Shown: positions 48,918 through 58,157 of the stretch, piece after piece
How positions within the stretch are numbered: position 1 is the stretch's first letter
Layout of the letters: each line of letters opens with the position of its first letter
DNA from: Paenibacillus sp. YN15
Lineage (GTDB): Bacteria; Bacillota; Bacilli; Paenibacillales; NBRC-103111
DNA length: 64,000 nucleotides
Assembly (NCBI RefSeq): GCF_003285005.1
Contig: NZ_QMFA01000011.1
Location: 62,001-126,000 of the forward strand
Direction: 5' to 3'
Notes under the pieces: generated by a model
Told to the model about the DNA's origin: nothing
What the model saw: only the letters and a program-made list of their open reading frames with translations
Databases searched by the model: none
Translations under genes and position numbers: made by a program

Positions 48918-50871
48918 AATCCTGATATACGCTTCGGGTGACGGAGATGGATTTGCCGTACTTGTTGGTGGTGAGGATGACAAACACGTTCTCGCCCTTG
49001 TTCAGACTGATATCCCTCGAAAACTCTCCGTTCCAGTTGGGAAAGAGCTTCTCATCGTTTAGATACACGTTAGGGCTACTATCATTAGAGTCTTTTACCG
49101 TTCCAGACAGTGTGATTCGCTTGAGGGTAGTCCGCAACGGCAAATAATCAACAGTTAGTGTAGGGGCCGCAACAATATAGAATATTGTTCTTTTTTCTAT
49201 CACAGTCTTTCCTGAGGCGTTTACCGCCCGGATTATCAACACATTATCCCCTTCTGTCAATGTAACGGTTTTGCTGAATTCCCCATTCCAGTTCACAACC
49301 AGCTTTTCATTATTCAAATAAACCACGGGATCATTGTCATTTTTGTCTTTAACTTTACCGGTTAGAGTAACATTGCCTACATTTACCGTCAGCGGAACAT
49401 CATAAACCCTCAATTCCGGTCCATCGGATTCAAAAATGACTGTTTTGACAATGGTGGTAATTTTGCCTTTATTACTCTCGGCTCTGAAGGTCAAGGTGTT
49501 CTGCCCGTCGGAGAGGGTCAATTCCTTGGTGAACTCCCCGTTCCAGTTCACGTAAAGCTTCTCCCCGTTCAAATAAACCACGGGATTCCGGTCATTGGCA
49601 TCCTTTACACTGCCGGTGATGGTCAGCTTGTTATTGCTGGTGCTTTCCGGTATATCGCCCAGCTTCAATACCGGAGCGCCCGAGTTGAAGCTGATGGTTT
49701 TGACCACTTGCGTAACCTTGTCTGAGGCATTGACCGCTTTGAAGGTCAGGGTGTTCACACCCTCCTTCAGCTTGACGGTTGTGGAGAACTCCCCGTTCCA
49801 ATCCGGGTAAAGCCGCTGCTCATTCAGATAAACATACGGATTGCGGTCGGTCGTATCCGTTACTGTACCGGTAATGGAGACAGACTCTTTATCCGAAGTC
49901 TCCGGGATGTTGTGCAGCTTCAGTTGGGGACCGGCCACCTGGTAGGTGATCTGCTTGCGCACGGTGGAGGCTTTGCCGCTGGAGAGCTTGGCAACAACGG
50001 TTACACTGTATACCCCTTCCTCCTCCAGGCTGTACCCTTCCTTAAAGGCTCCATTCACCACATCCACTGCGGTTCCGTTAATGGTAACCTTCGCCCCTTT
50101 GCTGACTGTGCCGGAAACATAGAAGGTGCCGCTGTCCGTTTTTTCCGGCATGGTGACTGCCAGGGAAGGACCGTCGGCCTGATCCTGGACAGAGGACTTG
50201 ATGACCTTGTAAAGCAGGGTGGCCACCTCAGCCCGGGTAATGGGATTCTGCGGCCGGAAGGTTCTGTTCTCATAACCGCTGATCAAACTGTTTTCCGCGG
50301 CAATGGCCACATAATCACGGAGACCGAAGGAAATGTCCTCCACATCGACAAAGCTTCTTCGCAATACGTTGGAATCCCTAAGGTCATCAGTGGTGTAGCC
50401 CAGGATTTTGACCAGCGCTACGGCCACGTCCTCCCGGGTGGCCCGGGTATCCGGGCTGAAAAACGCCTGCCCCTTGGGCGGATAATAGCCTGTCAAATAT
50501 TCTTTGGTCGCCTCTATGTAGGAATAAGACCATCTGTCGTTCTGGACATCGCTGAAGGTCGGCGCGTCCTTGTAACCCAGATTCAACGAAAAAGTAGTGG
50601 CGATAAGCTTGGCAAACTCCTCCCGGGTAATGGAATTCTCCGGCTTAAAGGAAGAATCGTCATACCCGCTGATAATTCCCTTCTGCGCCATGTCATAGAT
50701 GGCATCATTGGCCCAATGGTTGGATACATCCACAAACACAATATTCTGGTTGATGGTTCCTCCATCCACGGCCTGGTTTTGCAGCACGTTGCCTTCCGCG
50801 TATGCCAAGGGCATCACCGGCAACAGGCAAAGCGCCAGCATGAGCAACAGCACCCTCTTCAAATTCTTCAC
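48916..50871 (-). CDS. SLH-domain surface protein with tandem Ig-like repeats
   Basis: A 651-residue exported protein held to the cell wall by S-layer homology domains. Signal peptide cleaved near PLAYA. Three SLH repeats occupy about residues 40-225 (FVDVSNHWANDAIYDMAQKG; FSDVQNDRWSYSYIEATKEY; SLISGYENRTFRPQNPITRA). Then one diverged and four very similar ~84-residue beta-sandwich repeats follow, each with VYLNxxKLYxNWNGEF and TLTFxAxN. Such glucodextranase-B-like repeats often bind carbohydrate or act as stalks; no enzymatic domain is visible. The start is GTG 50871, eight bases after GGGAG. Confidence 0.9.
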   Translation of the reverse strand: MKNLKRVLLLMLALCLLPVMPLAYAEGNVLQNQAVDGGTINQNIVFVDVSNHWANDAIYDMAQKGIISGYDDSSFKPENSITREEFAKLIATTFSLNLGYKDAPTFSDVQNDRWSYSYIEATKEYLTGYYPPKGQAFFSPDTRATREDVAVALVKILGYTTDDLRDSNVLRRSFVDVEDISFGLRDYVAIAAENSLISGYENRTFRPQNPITRAEVATLLYKVIKSSVQDQADGPSLAVTMPEKTDSGTFYVSGTVSKGAKVTINGTAVDVVNGAFKEGYSLEEEGVYSVTVVAKLSSGKASTVRKQITYQVAGPQLKLHNIPETSDKESVSITGTVTDTTDRNPYVYLNEQRLYPDWNGEFSTTVKLKEGVNTLTFKAVNASDKVTQVVKTISFNSGAPVLKLGDIPESTSNNKLTITGSVKDANDRNPVVYLNGEKLYVNWNGEFTKELTLSDGQNTLTFRAESNKGKITTIVKTVIFESDGPELRVYDVPLTVNVGNVTLTGKVKDKNDNDPVVYLNNEKLVVNWNGEFSKTVTLTEGDNVLIIRAVNASGKTVIEKRTIFYIVAAPTLTVDYLPLRTTLKRITLSGTVKDSNDSSPNVYLNDEKLFPNWNGEFSRDISLNKGENVFVILTTNKYGKSISVTRSVYQD

Positions 50872-50999
50872 TGCACATTCTCCCTCTCTGTTTAAGTGGT
50901 ACATGGATAGCCGGAATGGAAATAATCGGCATCATCCATATATTTCAATATAACGCATTTCCGCCCGTCCGGTTTCATTTTCGCAAAAAAAGCAAAATA

Positions 51000-51032
51000 C
51001 CCCATCAGCCCGGCTTGCGGCGGATGGGGCAC
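51000..51032 (-). terminator. Terminator of the second sugar permease pair
   Basis: On the minus strand GCCCCATC...GATGGGGTATTTT with an inner GCC/GGC pairing, 15 bp after the permease stop. Confidence 0.65.
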
Positions 51033-51046
51033 TTGGTTTTGGCGGT

Positions 51047-51889
51047 TTATTGCTTCAGGCCGCTGGTGCTGATGCCGTCCACAATGTACTTTTGGAAGAT
51101 GAAGAAGATGGTGCAGATGGGTACCAGAGAGAGCGTCGCCATGGCGAACATTCCGCCCCAGTTGTTGACGGATTCTGCGTCCAGGAACAGCTTCAGAGCC
51201 AGTGAAACGGGATAATTCTCCGGACGGTTCAGGTACAGAAGCGGTGTCAGGAAGTCGTCCCATCTCCAGTAGAAGGAGAAGATGGTGGCGGTAATCAGCG
51301 CCGGCACAATCAGCGGCAGAATAATCCGGAAGAAGATGCTGTACTTGGTGCAGCCGTCAATCTTGGCCGCCTCATCCAACTCCCGCGGGATGGTGCGGAT
51401 GAACTGCATGATCAGGAAGATGAAGAAGGGTGTGCCGAAATAATGGGGGAGAATAACCGGCTTGAAGGTAGACAGCCACCCCAGCTTGGCGTACATGATG
51501 TACTGCGGAATCACAACCACATCGTTGGGCAGCATCATCACGCCCATAACGCAGGTGAACAAAATGGCGCTTCCCTTAAAGGGAATGCGGGCCAGGCCAT
51601 ACGCAACCAAAGCCGAGGAGCAAACGGCTCCGATGGTGGAAAAAGTGGCGATAAACAGCGAGTTTTTGAAGAAGGTGGCAAAGGTAGTGTTGGCGAAGCC
51701 TCTCCAGCCGGTTACGTAATTGTTGAATTCCAGACGGCTGGGAATCAGGGAAAAGGCATTGCCGAAGATTTCATCATTGGGCTTCAAGGAGCTGGAAATC
51801 AGCCACAGGATCGGATAAAGCATGATGATGGCTATGGCGCCGATAATGATATGGTACAGGTACGGTTGTATTTTTTTGTTGAATGTCAT
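51047..51889 (-). CDS. Sugar ABC importer permease, MalG/UgpE-like
   Basis: A 280-residue membrane subunit with six helices (IIIGAIAIIMLYPILWLISS; FANTTFATFFKNSLFIATFSTIGAV; AILFTCVMGVMMLPNDVVVIP). EAA loop: DEAAKIDGCTKYSIFFRIILP. The C-terminus KYIVDGISTSGLKQ is typical. It follows its partner permease by 15 bp. No ATPase gene is nearby, so MsmX-type sharing is expected. Substrate unknown, probably an oligosaccharide. Confidence 0.93.
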   Translation of the reverse strand: MTFNKKIQPYLYHIIIGAIAIIMLYPILWLISSSLKPNDEIFGNAFSLIPSRLEFNNYVTGWRGFANTTFATFFKNSLFIATFSTIGAVCSSALVAYGLARIPFKGSAILFTCVMGVMMLPNDVVVIPQYIMYAKLGWLSTFKPVILPHYFGTPFFIFLIMQFIRTIPRELDEAAKIDGCTKYSIFFRIILPLIVPALITATIFSFYWRWDDFLTPLLYLNRPENYPVSLALKLFLDAESVNNWGGMFAMATLSLVPICTIFFIFQKYIVDGISTSGLKQ

Positions 51890-51904
51890 GGCCTCTTCCC
51901 CCTC

Positions 51905-52846
51905 CTATTCGTAATGGACCCACAGCTTGGACAGCCTAAACAGAGTGAACGTGATAAGCGCGATAATAATCAGCATCACCCATGCCATAGCCGAGGCATA
52001 ACCCATGTCGAAGAAGCGGAATGCCTTTTGGTACAGGTACAGCGAGTAAAGCAAGGTATTGTCCAGGGGACCGCCTTCGCCTCTGGAAATGATGTATGCC
52101 GGCGTAAAGGTCATAAACGCGGAGATAGTCTGCATGATCAGGTTGAACAGGATGATCGGGCTTAACAGCGGCAGAGTGATATTGAAGAACTGGCGCACCT
52201 TGTTGGCTCCGTCTACGGATGCCGCTTCGTAATAGGATGCGGGAATATTCTTCAGACCGGCCAGAAAGATCAGCATGGAGGAGCCGAACTGCCAGACGGA
52301 CAACGCAATCAGTGTGTACAGTGCCGTTCCGGGATTGCCGATCCAGTTGGTGGAGACATCGATGCCGATAGCGCCCAGCGCCGAATTAACCAAGCCCTTG
52401 TCACCGAAAATTTGCGACCACATGATGGCCACGGCCACGCTGCCGCCGATCAGGGAAGGCAGATAGTAGGCGGAGCGGTAAAAGCCGATGCCCTTGATGG
52501 CGTTTTTCAGCAGCATAGCCACGATCAAGGCGAAGGTGAGCCGAAACGGCACGCTCAAGAATACGTAGGTGAAGGTCACCTGGAAGGACTTCATGATCTT
52601 GGCGTCGTCGGTGAAAATCTTTTGGTAGTTGTCGAAGCCGACCCAGTTGGGAGACGACATCAGGTCGTAATTGGTGAAGGAATAATACAAGGAAGACAGG
52701 ATGGGATACAAAGTAAAAATTAAAAACCCGAGAAGAAAGGGAGCCGCGAATACGTATCCGACGACATTATCGTTATCCAGAAACCGGGCCAGGCGGCCGG
52801 TTCTGCGAGCACCCGCTTTCAGTTGCCCGGCGTTTGCTGTTTTCAT
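51905..52846 (-). CDS. Sugar ABC importer permease, MalF/UgpA-like
   Basis: A 313-residue membrane subunit: VVGYVFAAPFLLGFLIFTLYPILSSLYYSFTNYDL opens the first helix, and the EAA loop is YEAASVDGANKVRQFFNITLPLL. ATG 52846 is nine bases after AAAGGAG; TTG 52855 abuts it. First gene of this permease pair, but the binding protein and two-component genes of the same system lie upstream beyond an ABC exporter gene and a 355-bp gap with repeats. Confidence 0.93.
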   Translation of the reverse strand: MKTANAGQLKAGARRTGRLARFLDNDNVVGYVFAAPFLLGFLIFTLYPILSSLYYSFTNYDLMSSPNWVGFDNYQKIFTDDAKIMKSFQVTFTYVFLSVPFRLTFALIVAMLLKNAIKGIGFYRSAYYLPSLIGGSVAVAIMWSQIFGDKGLVNSALGAIGIDVSTNWIGNPGTALYTLIALSVWQFGSSMLIFLAGLKNIPASYYEAASVDGANKVRQFFNITLPLLSPIILFNLIMQTISAFMTFTPAYIISRGEGGPLDNTLLYSLYLYQKAFRFFDMGYASAMAWVMLIIIALITFTLFRLSKLWVHYE

Positions 52847-53043
52847 GTGACTCAACTCCTTTGAAGGTATGTCGGCCTGCTTGTTTGCTGTCTCTTCATA
52901 CTTTTATTATCCGTTAAAACGGCTCTTGTTAGAATTTAAAAAACCGTTTACTTTGTACAAAAAACAGAGAAAAGAACGGGGAGCCGGCGGGATGGCCGGA
53001 GGGCGGAGAGCGGGGTTCAAATCCGCTCTGTTTCACGAAATAA

Positions 53044-53108
53044 CGGCTCCTCAGTCCGCAGAAATGAATATCTAGTGGTTTTCTGCCAAATAACGGCTTC
53101 TGAGTCCG
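53044..53108. repeat. Half copy of the dispersed element (two cores, 50 bp apart)
   Basis: CGGCTCCTCAGTCCG (53044) and CGGCTTCTGAGTCCG (53094), each preceded by AAATAA, match the right half of the four-core element. The left half is absent. Together with the tract at 53163 this is all that is visible in the 355-bp gap 52847-53201. Confidence 0.7.
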
Positions 53109-53162
53109 CACAAAAAAATCCGCCCCCCGCGATTTGCGGAAGTGCGGATCATCTTTAATTTT

Positions 53163-53204
53163 CTGCTGTCTCTGCTATCTCTGCTGTCTCTGCTGCCTCT
53201 GCTA
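53163..53204. repeat. 9-bp tandem repeat that includes a stop codon
   Basis: On the minus strand units TAGCAGAGG, CAGCAGAGA, CAGCAGAGA, TAGCAGAGA follow each other in the frame of the ABC exporter gene, whose TAG stop (53204-53202) is the first three bases of the first unit. Confidence 0.6.
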
Positions 53205-54986
53205 TGCCTGCAATTGCTTCAACTGATAAAACTCTCCCCGCCGCTCCAGCAGCTCGCTGTAGGTGCCGATTTCGGCTACCCGGCCGTTTTTCATGACGAC
53301 AATCCGGTCGGCGTCGCGGATAGTGGACAGGCGGTGGGCCACAATGAAGGTGGTGCGGCCGCGGATCAGCTCCTGCATGGCCTTCTGCACCACATGCTCC
53401 GAGATATTGTCCAAGGCCGAGGTGGCCTCATCCAGCAGGATGATCTCGGGGTCGCGGATCATGGCCCGGGCAATGGCAATGCGCTGCCGCTGCCCGCCGG
53501 ACAGCTTGCCGCCGTGCTCGCCGATGAGGGTATCCAGGCCGTCGGGCATTTCGGCCACCACATCCTGAAGATTGGCCATATGCACCACTTCCATAACCCG
53601 CTCCTCCGGCACATTGTCCAGCCCGAAGGTAATATTGCTGCGGATGCTTCCGGAGAAAAGCACCGTGCTTTGGGGCACCACCGCCAGCTTTTGCCGGTAC
53701 AGCCGCATATCCAGCTCGTCCATGGGAACGCCGTCTACCAGAATGCGGCCGCCGGTGGGCCGGTAGAAGCCTACCACCATGCTGAGCACCGTGGATTTGC
53801 CGGCTCCCGATTCTCCTACAAAGGCGATGCATTCTCCGGCTTTGACGCTTAGGTTGAACTCGGACAGCACATGCTTGTCGGTGTCCTTATAGCTGAACCG
53901 CACATTCTGGAATTCGAATGCGCCGCGGAACGCCTCCACTTTCCGGGTTCCCTGATACTCCTCCACCTGATTGGAGGTAAGCACCTCGGAGATGGAGTGG
54001 ATGGATTCGAAGCCCCGGGCAAATTGGGGATAGACGCTCAGGATAGCGTTCAGCGAAGAAAGGATGGTGGCGAAGAAGCCCTGGTACATCACCACATCGC
54101 CCACCGGAATCTGGCCCCTGTAAGCCATGACGCAGGTAAAGCCGAGACACAGCGCCTGGAACAGGGTGAACACCACCCAACTGGAAGCGCCGAACAAGGC
54201 TTCGGTAATATCCAGCCGGTAGCCCTTGCCCTTCAGCTCATGAAGGGTATTGTCCACCTTCTCGATTTCAAACTCATCCAGCCCATGGGCCCGGGTGACG
54301 GGAATCATCTCCACCGTCTCCGCCACCTGGCCGGACATATGCTCGATATGGCGGCGGAATTCCCGGTTGCGGCTGCGGATTTTTTTGCGGAAGGAGGTGA
54401 TCAGAACAGCGCCGCAGGGAATCACCAGGATAAAAAAGGCGGATACCGTCAGGCTTTTGGTGACCGTCAGCACAATGGCGATCAGCACATTGGTGATGGC
54501 CGGGATAAAGGAGTACATCATCTGCTTGGAAAGGGTTTCAATCGCTTCCACATCGCGGAGCACCTTGGATTGCAGCTTGCCCGAGCGCAGATCGGAGTGA
54601 TACGACATGGACAGATGCTGGAGCTTGCGGATCAGTGTCCCCCGCAGCCCCGCCTCCACCTGCCGCGACGAGCGGCTCATGAAGCTGACATGGATCACGG
54701 CAGAGGGAATGTTTTGGATAATAACAACGGCCAGCACCGCCAGATCAATCCACAGCCAATTCAGATTCTCCGGCTTGGGTCCGCTCAGGCGGTTGATCAT
54801 ATCCGCCGTAACAATGGGGATGACCCAGGTTGGCGCATGTTTTGTAATGTAAAAGATAAGGGATATTAGCAAATTTACCCTCAAACCCTTGTACAGCAGC
54901 AAAAGGGTGCGAAACGGGCGGTCCTTGCGCAGGCTTCCATTCATGAATAAATGCTCAAAATCCAGCGGCTTTCCCAGGTTAGCCAT
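53202..54986 (-). CDS. ABC exporter, fused membrane and ATPase domains
   Basis: A 594-residue half-transporter. Residues ~40-325 form the six-helix exporter domain (LLISLIFYITKHAPTWVIPIV; NVLIAIVLTVTKSLTVSAFFILVIP). The ATPase has Walker A FVGESGAGKST, Q-loop VVPQSTVLF, signature LSGGQRQRIAIARAMI and Walker B EIILLDEATSALD. The class includes lipid, peptide and drug exporters; substrate unknown. It probably works as a homodimer. It lies between the permease pair and the binding-protein gene of one sugar importer, and repeats flank its 3' end, suggesting later insertion. Start ATG 54986. Confidence 0.92.
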   Translation of the reverse strand: MANLGKPLDFEHLFMNGSLRKDRPFRTLLLLYKGLRVNLLISLIFYITKHAPTWVIPIVTADMINRLSGPKPENLNWLWIDLAVLAVVIIQNIPSAVIHVSFMSRSSRQVEAGLRGTLIRKLQHLSMSYHSDLRSGKLQSKVLRDVEAIETLSKQMMYSFIPAITNVLIAIVLTVTKSLTVSAFFILVIPCGAVLITSFRKKIRSRNREFRRHIEHMSGQVAETVEMIPVTRAHGLDEFEIEKVDNTLHELKGKGYRLDITEALFGASSWVVFTLFQALCLGFTCVMAYRGQIPVGDVVMYQGFFATILSSLNAILSVYPQFARGFESIHSISEVLTSNQVEEYQGTRKVEAFRGAFEFQNVRFSYKDTDKHVLSEFNLSVKAGECIAFVGESGAGKSTVLSMVVGFYRPTGGRILVDGVPMDELDMRLYRQKLAVVPQSTVLFSGSIRSNITFGLDNVPEERVMEVVHMANLQDVVAEMPDGLDTLIGEHGGKLSGGQRQRIAIARAMIRDPEIILLDEATSALDNISEHVVQKAMQELIRGRTTFIVAHRLSTIRDADRIVVMKNGRVAEIGTYSELLERRGEFYQLKQLQA

Positions 54987-55101
54987 GTTTTCTTTTTCTC
55001 TCCCGTCCTTTTTGTTGTCTGTTTTCCCAACATACCATCCCCCATATTAGAACTGTCCCGAGCGGAAGTCAATGGTTCTTCCTTCTATTGATCGAGCAAA
55101 T

Positions 55102-55139
55102 AAAAAGAAAAAACCTCCGGATTTCTCTCCGGAGGCGCT
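55102..55139 (-). terminator. Terminator of the binding-protein gene
   Basis: On the minus strand GCCTCCGGA, loop, TCCGGAGG and TTTTTTC, directly after the stop codon. Confidence 0.85.
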
Positions 55140-55144
55140 CATTC

Positions 55145-56479
55145 TTATTTATTCTTGGCAAGAACCGCGTTGGCATCCTTGCGGAACTTGGCTGCGGCAT
55201 CGGCCACGGAAATCTTCTTGTAGATGATTTGCTCGCTGATGTCCTTCAACAGCTTTTCCACTTCCACGGAACCCACAGGGTTCGGGGGGTCCATCGGGCT
55301 GCTGTTTTGCTCGGCCCAGGCTACGAAATCGAATACCTTGATTTCAGCGGGGGTCAGGAGGGGCTTCAGCGCTTCCTTCACCTTGGAGGATACGGGAACG
55401 CCGCGTTCGCCCTTAATGATCTTGTTGGCTTCGATATCATTGATCCAGAAATTGATGAACTTGGCCGCTTCTTCCTTCTGCTTGGAGTTCTTGGTGACGG
55501 AGAAGTACATGCTGGGCTTCAGGAACAGACCCTTGTTGGCCCCGGGACCCGGCATAGGCTGCAATTCCAGGTCGCGCTTGGCGGTGCTTTGCAGAAGCAC
55601 AAACTGGTTGGACCAGCCTACAGTGGAGATGGAATTGCCCATAACCATTTCGTCTTCTTCCGGTGTGCCCTTCTTGGTAGCTTCCTTGTCCAGAGTCAGG
55701 AGAAGGCCGCTGTCATACCATTTTTGGTACATGGTGAAGTAGTCCACAAACGGCTTGTCGTCGGTATAGGCCAATCCGGTGCCGTCTTCCTTGTACATCT
55801 TCATGTCCAGGGTGCGCAGATAGTACGGGAAGTATACGTCATGCCGGAAGCCGCCCATAATCTTGCCCTTGCCCTTGGCTGCTTCGCCGATTTTGGTCAA
55901 ATCATCCCAGGTCCAATCCTTCTTGGGGGTTTCGATGCCCAGAGTCTTCAGCATGCCGAAGTCCATAGTGATGCCTAGGGCATTGACGCCCAGATTCATA
56001 GCCACCAGCTTGCCGTTTACCTTGCCGCCGTCAACGGCGTTTGCGCTTACGCTGGACAGGTCCAGAATGCCGTTTTTGGTGTACGGAGTCAAATCCTCAA
56101 GCTGGTCGCGTCCGCCGTATTGGGTCAGGTAGGAAATATCCATCTGGATAATGTCGGGAAGCTGATTGGCGGCCGCTTGGGGAGCTAGCTTCTTCCAGTA
56201 ATCATCAAAAGGCGCGTACTCCGATTCGATGGTCACATGGGGATTTGCCTTTTGGTACATTTCGATAACCTTCAAGGTGTAGTCATGTCTGGCTTGGCCG
56301 CCCCACCAGGCGATCCGCAGTTTTACGGGATCTTTCTTGGCGCCTGCTGCGGCCGATGCTGCGCCTGCAGTGGGGGCGGCGCTGGCTGCTCCCGAATCCT
56401 TCTTGTCCCCGCCGCCTCCGCAGCCGGCTGCAGTTACCAAAAGAGCAGCGGATAAAACTGCTGTAAGTGTCTTTTTCAC
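55145..56479 (-). CDS. Extracellular sugar-binding lipoprotein (family 1)
   Basis: A 444-residue lipoprotein: signal peptide with lipobox AAGC (Cys20), a Gly/Ala/Ser linker, and a type II binding fold starting LRIAWWGGQARHDYTLKVIEMYQKANPHVTIE, with SPMDPPNPVGSVEVEKLLKDIS near the C-terminus. It would serve the permeases at 51-53 kb although the exporter gene intervenes and a terminator follows directly, so it is transcribed separately from them. Ligand probably a plant oligosaccharide; unproven. Confidence 0.92.
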   Translation of the reverse strand: MKKTLTAVLSAALLVTAAGCGGGGDKKDSGAASAAPTAGAASAAAGAKKDPVKLRIAWWGGQARHDYTLKVIEMYQKANPHVTIESEYAPFDDYWKKLAPQAAANQLPDIIQMDISYLTQYGGRDQLEDLTPYTKNGILDLSSVSANAVDGGKVNGKLVAMNLGVNALGITMDFGMLKTLGIETPKKDWTWDDLTKIGEAAKGKGKIMGGFRHDVYFPYYLRTLDMKMYKEDGTGLAYTDDKPFVDYFTMYQKWYDSGLLLTLDKEATKKGTPEEDEMVMGNSISTVGWSNQFVLLQSTAKRDLELQPMPGPGANKGLFLKPSMYFSVTKNSKQKEEAAKFINFWINDIEANKIIKGERGVPVSSKVKEALKPLLTPAEIKVFDFVAWAEQNSSPMDPPNPVGSVEVEKLLKDISEQIIYKKISVADAAAKFRKDANAVLAKNK

Positions 56480-56564
56480 ATTTATTCCTCCCCTTTATAT
56501 TAAAGCAAGTTTGGAAGTGCTTTCATTCCTGACACTGTTATTATCCGCTATTTCGCTCCAACTT

Positions 56565-58157
56565 TTAATCCAAAAATCCGTCATCCTTGTTTAAAAAACC
56601 GAGTTGTGTGGGAGATTTCATATATTCCGAAGGGGTGCAGCCTACCACTTTTTTGAAAACCTGGCTGAAATACTGGGGATTATCTCCGAAACCCAGCTGC
56701 TCCGCCAGCTCGAAGATCTTCACATCCTCATTCTGGGCGATCCGTTCCGCCGCCTTTTTGATCCGCTGCTTAATGACATAGGTGGAGAATTTGTCCCCCG
56801 TTTCCTTTTTGAACAGCTTGCCCAGGTAGTCCGCATTCATGTACAGCATTTGGTTGGCCACCCAGTTGAGCGACAGCTCCGGGTCGGAGATATGCTGCTC
56901 AATGATATCCAGCACCTTGCCGATAATGGCGGAGTGCTTTTGCTTGTTTTGCTCATAATGCTTCTTGGCGATTTCCCCGGCTACCTGCAGGAAGGTCTGC
57001 TGGATGCCCGGCAAAGTGTTGGTCTCCAGCAGCTGGACCAGCTTGTTCATGTACCGGGTAATATCCTCCTTGCCGCCCTGGCGGATCATGGCCATGTAGC
57101 TCTGGATGATGTAGGACTTGGAGGTATGGAGATCCTGGCGCATCTCGGCCACCTGGCGGAACAACCGCTGGATCGTCTCCTCGGCATGTTCGGTCTGGCC
57201 GGATTTGAGCTGGAGCAGGAAGCTCTCCTCGTCGAAGGGCAGCTCGGCAATAACCGGCGTTTCCGGAGCCTGGATGTCCCGCAGGGTGATCAAGCTCCCT
57301 TCGCCCAGATAGAAGCGGTGGTTCAGGCATTCCAGGGTTTGCTTGTAAAGCAGCCTCGCCTGGGCCATATCTCCGGGTTCGCTTAAGGCAATGGTCAGCC
57401 CCAGCTTATAAAAGCCCTGAAAGGTCTGGCGGATATCCGCCATCCGCTGGTAGGTTTCCTCCGTATGCCCGTCGTCCTCAATCAAGAGCAGCACCTGATG
57501 GCCTACAGTGGAGCTGAGCAGCGGCCTGTCCAGAATTTCCTCGGCAATATTCTTCACGGCAAACAGATGCTCAAATTCAAAAGGCCCCTCCAGCTGAAAC
57601 AGAATCAGCCGGACCCGGCGGTTTTCCCAATGCAGGTCGAAAAGCTTGCAATAATAGTCCCAATCCTGGCTTCCATAGGTTTTATTGGTAACAAATTCCT
57701 TAAGAAACTGTTCCTTCACATGGGGCATCACCTTTTCCAGACGATGCTTCAAATTTTGGACAAACTGCTCCTTGCCCTCATGCTGCCGAATGTCCTCCGC
57801 CAGCTCCTTCAGGGAAGCCTCGATGACGGACTCATTGCAGGGCTTGAGCAGATAATGCTTGACGCCATACTGCATGGCGGTTTTGGCGTAATCGAATTCG
57901 CTGAAGCCGGAGAGCAGGATAAAGCGGATATCGGGATTGATGGCGTTCACCTTGGCCACCAGCTCCAGTCCGTCCATGCCGGGCATGCGGATATCGCTGA
58001 TAATAATGTCGGGCGGAGTAGACATGATGAAATCCAGGGCCTCCAGCCCGTTGCGGGCGGTTCCCGCCAGCTCCGTGCCGCAGCTCTGCCAATCGACGAT
58101 TTGCGAAATGCCGGTCAGGATGATGCGCTCGTCATCCACCAACAAAACCTTATACAT
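56565..58157 (-). CDS. YesN-type response regulator with AraC DNA-binding domain
   Basis: A 530-residue regulator. The receiver shows VLLVDDERIILTGI, phospho-Asp in IIISDIRMPGMDG and Lys in YLLKPCN; a middle domain of ~270 residues follows; the C-terminal AraC HTH pair is LNWVANQMLYMNADYLGKLFKKETG and AEQLGFGDNPQYFSQVFKKVVGCTPSEY. ATG 58157 follows AAAGGAAGG and overlaps the kinase gene by eight bases, so the pair is translationally coupled. Likely activates the binding-protein gene immediately downstream. Confidence 0.93.
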   Translation of the reverse strand: MYKVLLVDDERIILTGISQIVDWQSCGTELAGTARNGLEALDFIMSTPPDIIISDIRMPGMDGLELVAKVNAINPDIRFILLSGFSEFDYAKTAMQYGVKHYLLKPCNESVIEASLKELAEDIRQHEGKEQFVQNLKHRLEKVMPHVKEQFLKEFVTNKTYGSQDWDYYCKLFDLHWENRRVRLILFQLEGPFEFEHLFAVKNIAEEILDRPLLSSTVGHQVLLLIEDDGHTEETYQRMADIRQTFQGFYKLGLTIALSEPGDMAQARLLYKQTLECLNHRFYLGEGSLITLRDIQAPETPVIAELPFDEESFLLQLKSGQTEHAEETIQRLFRQVAEMRQDLHTSKSYIIQSYMAMIRQGGKEDITRYMNKLVQLLETNTLPGIQQTFLQVAGEIAKKHYEQNKQKHSAIIGKVLDIIEQHISDPELSLNWVANQMLYMNADYLGKLFKKETGDKFSTYVIKQRIKKAAERIAQNEDVKIFELAEQLGFGDNPQYFSQVFKKVVGCTPSEYMKSPTQLGFLNKDDGFLD

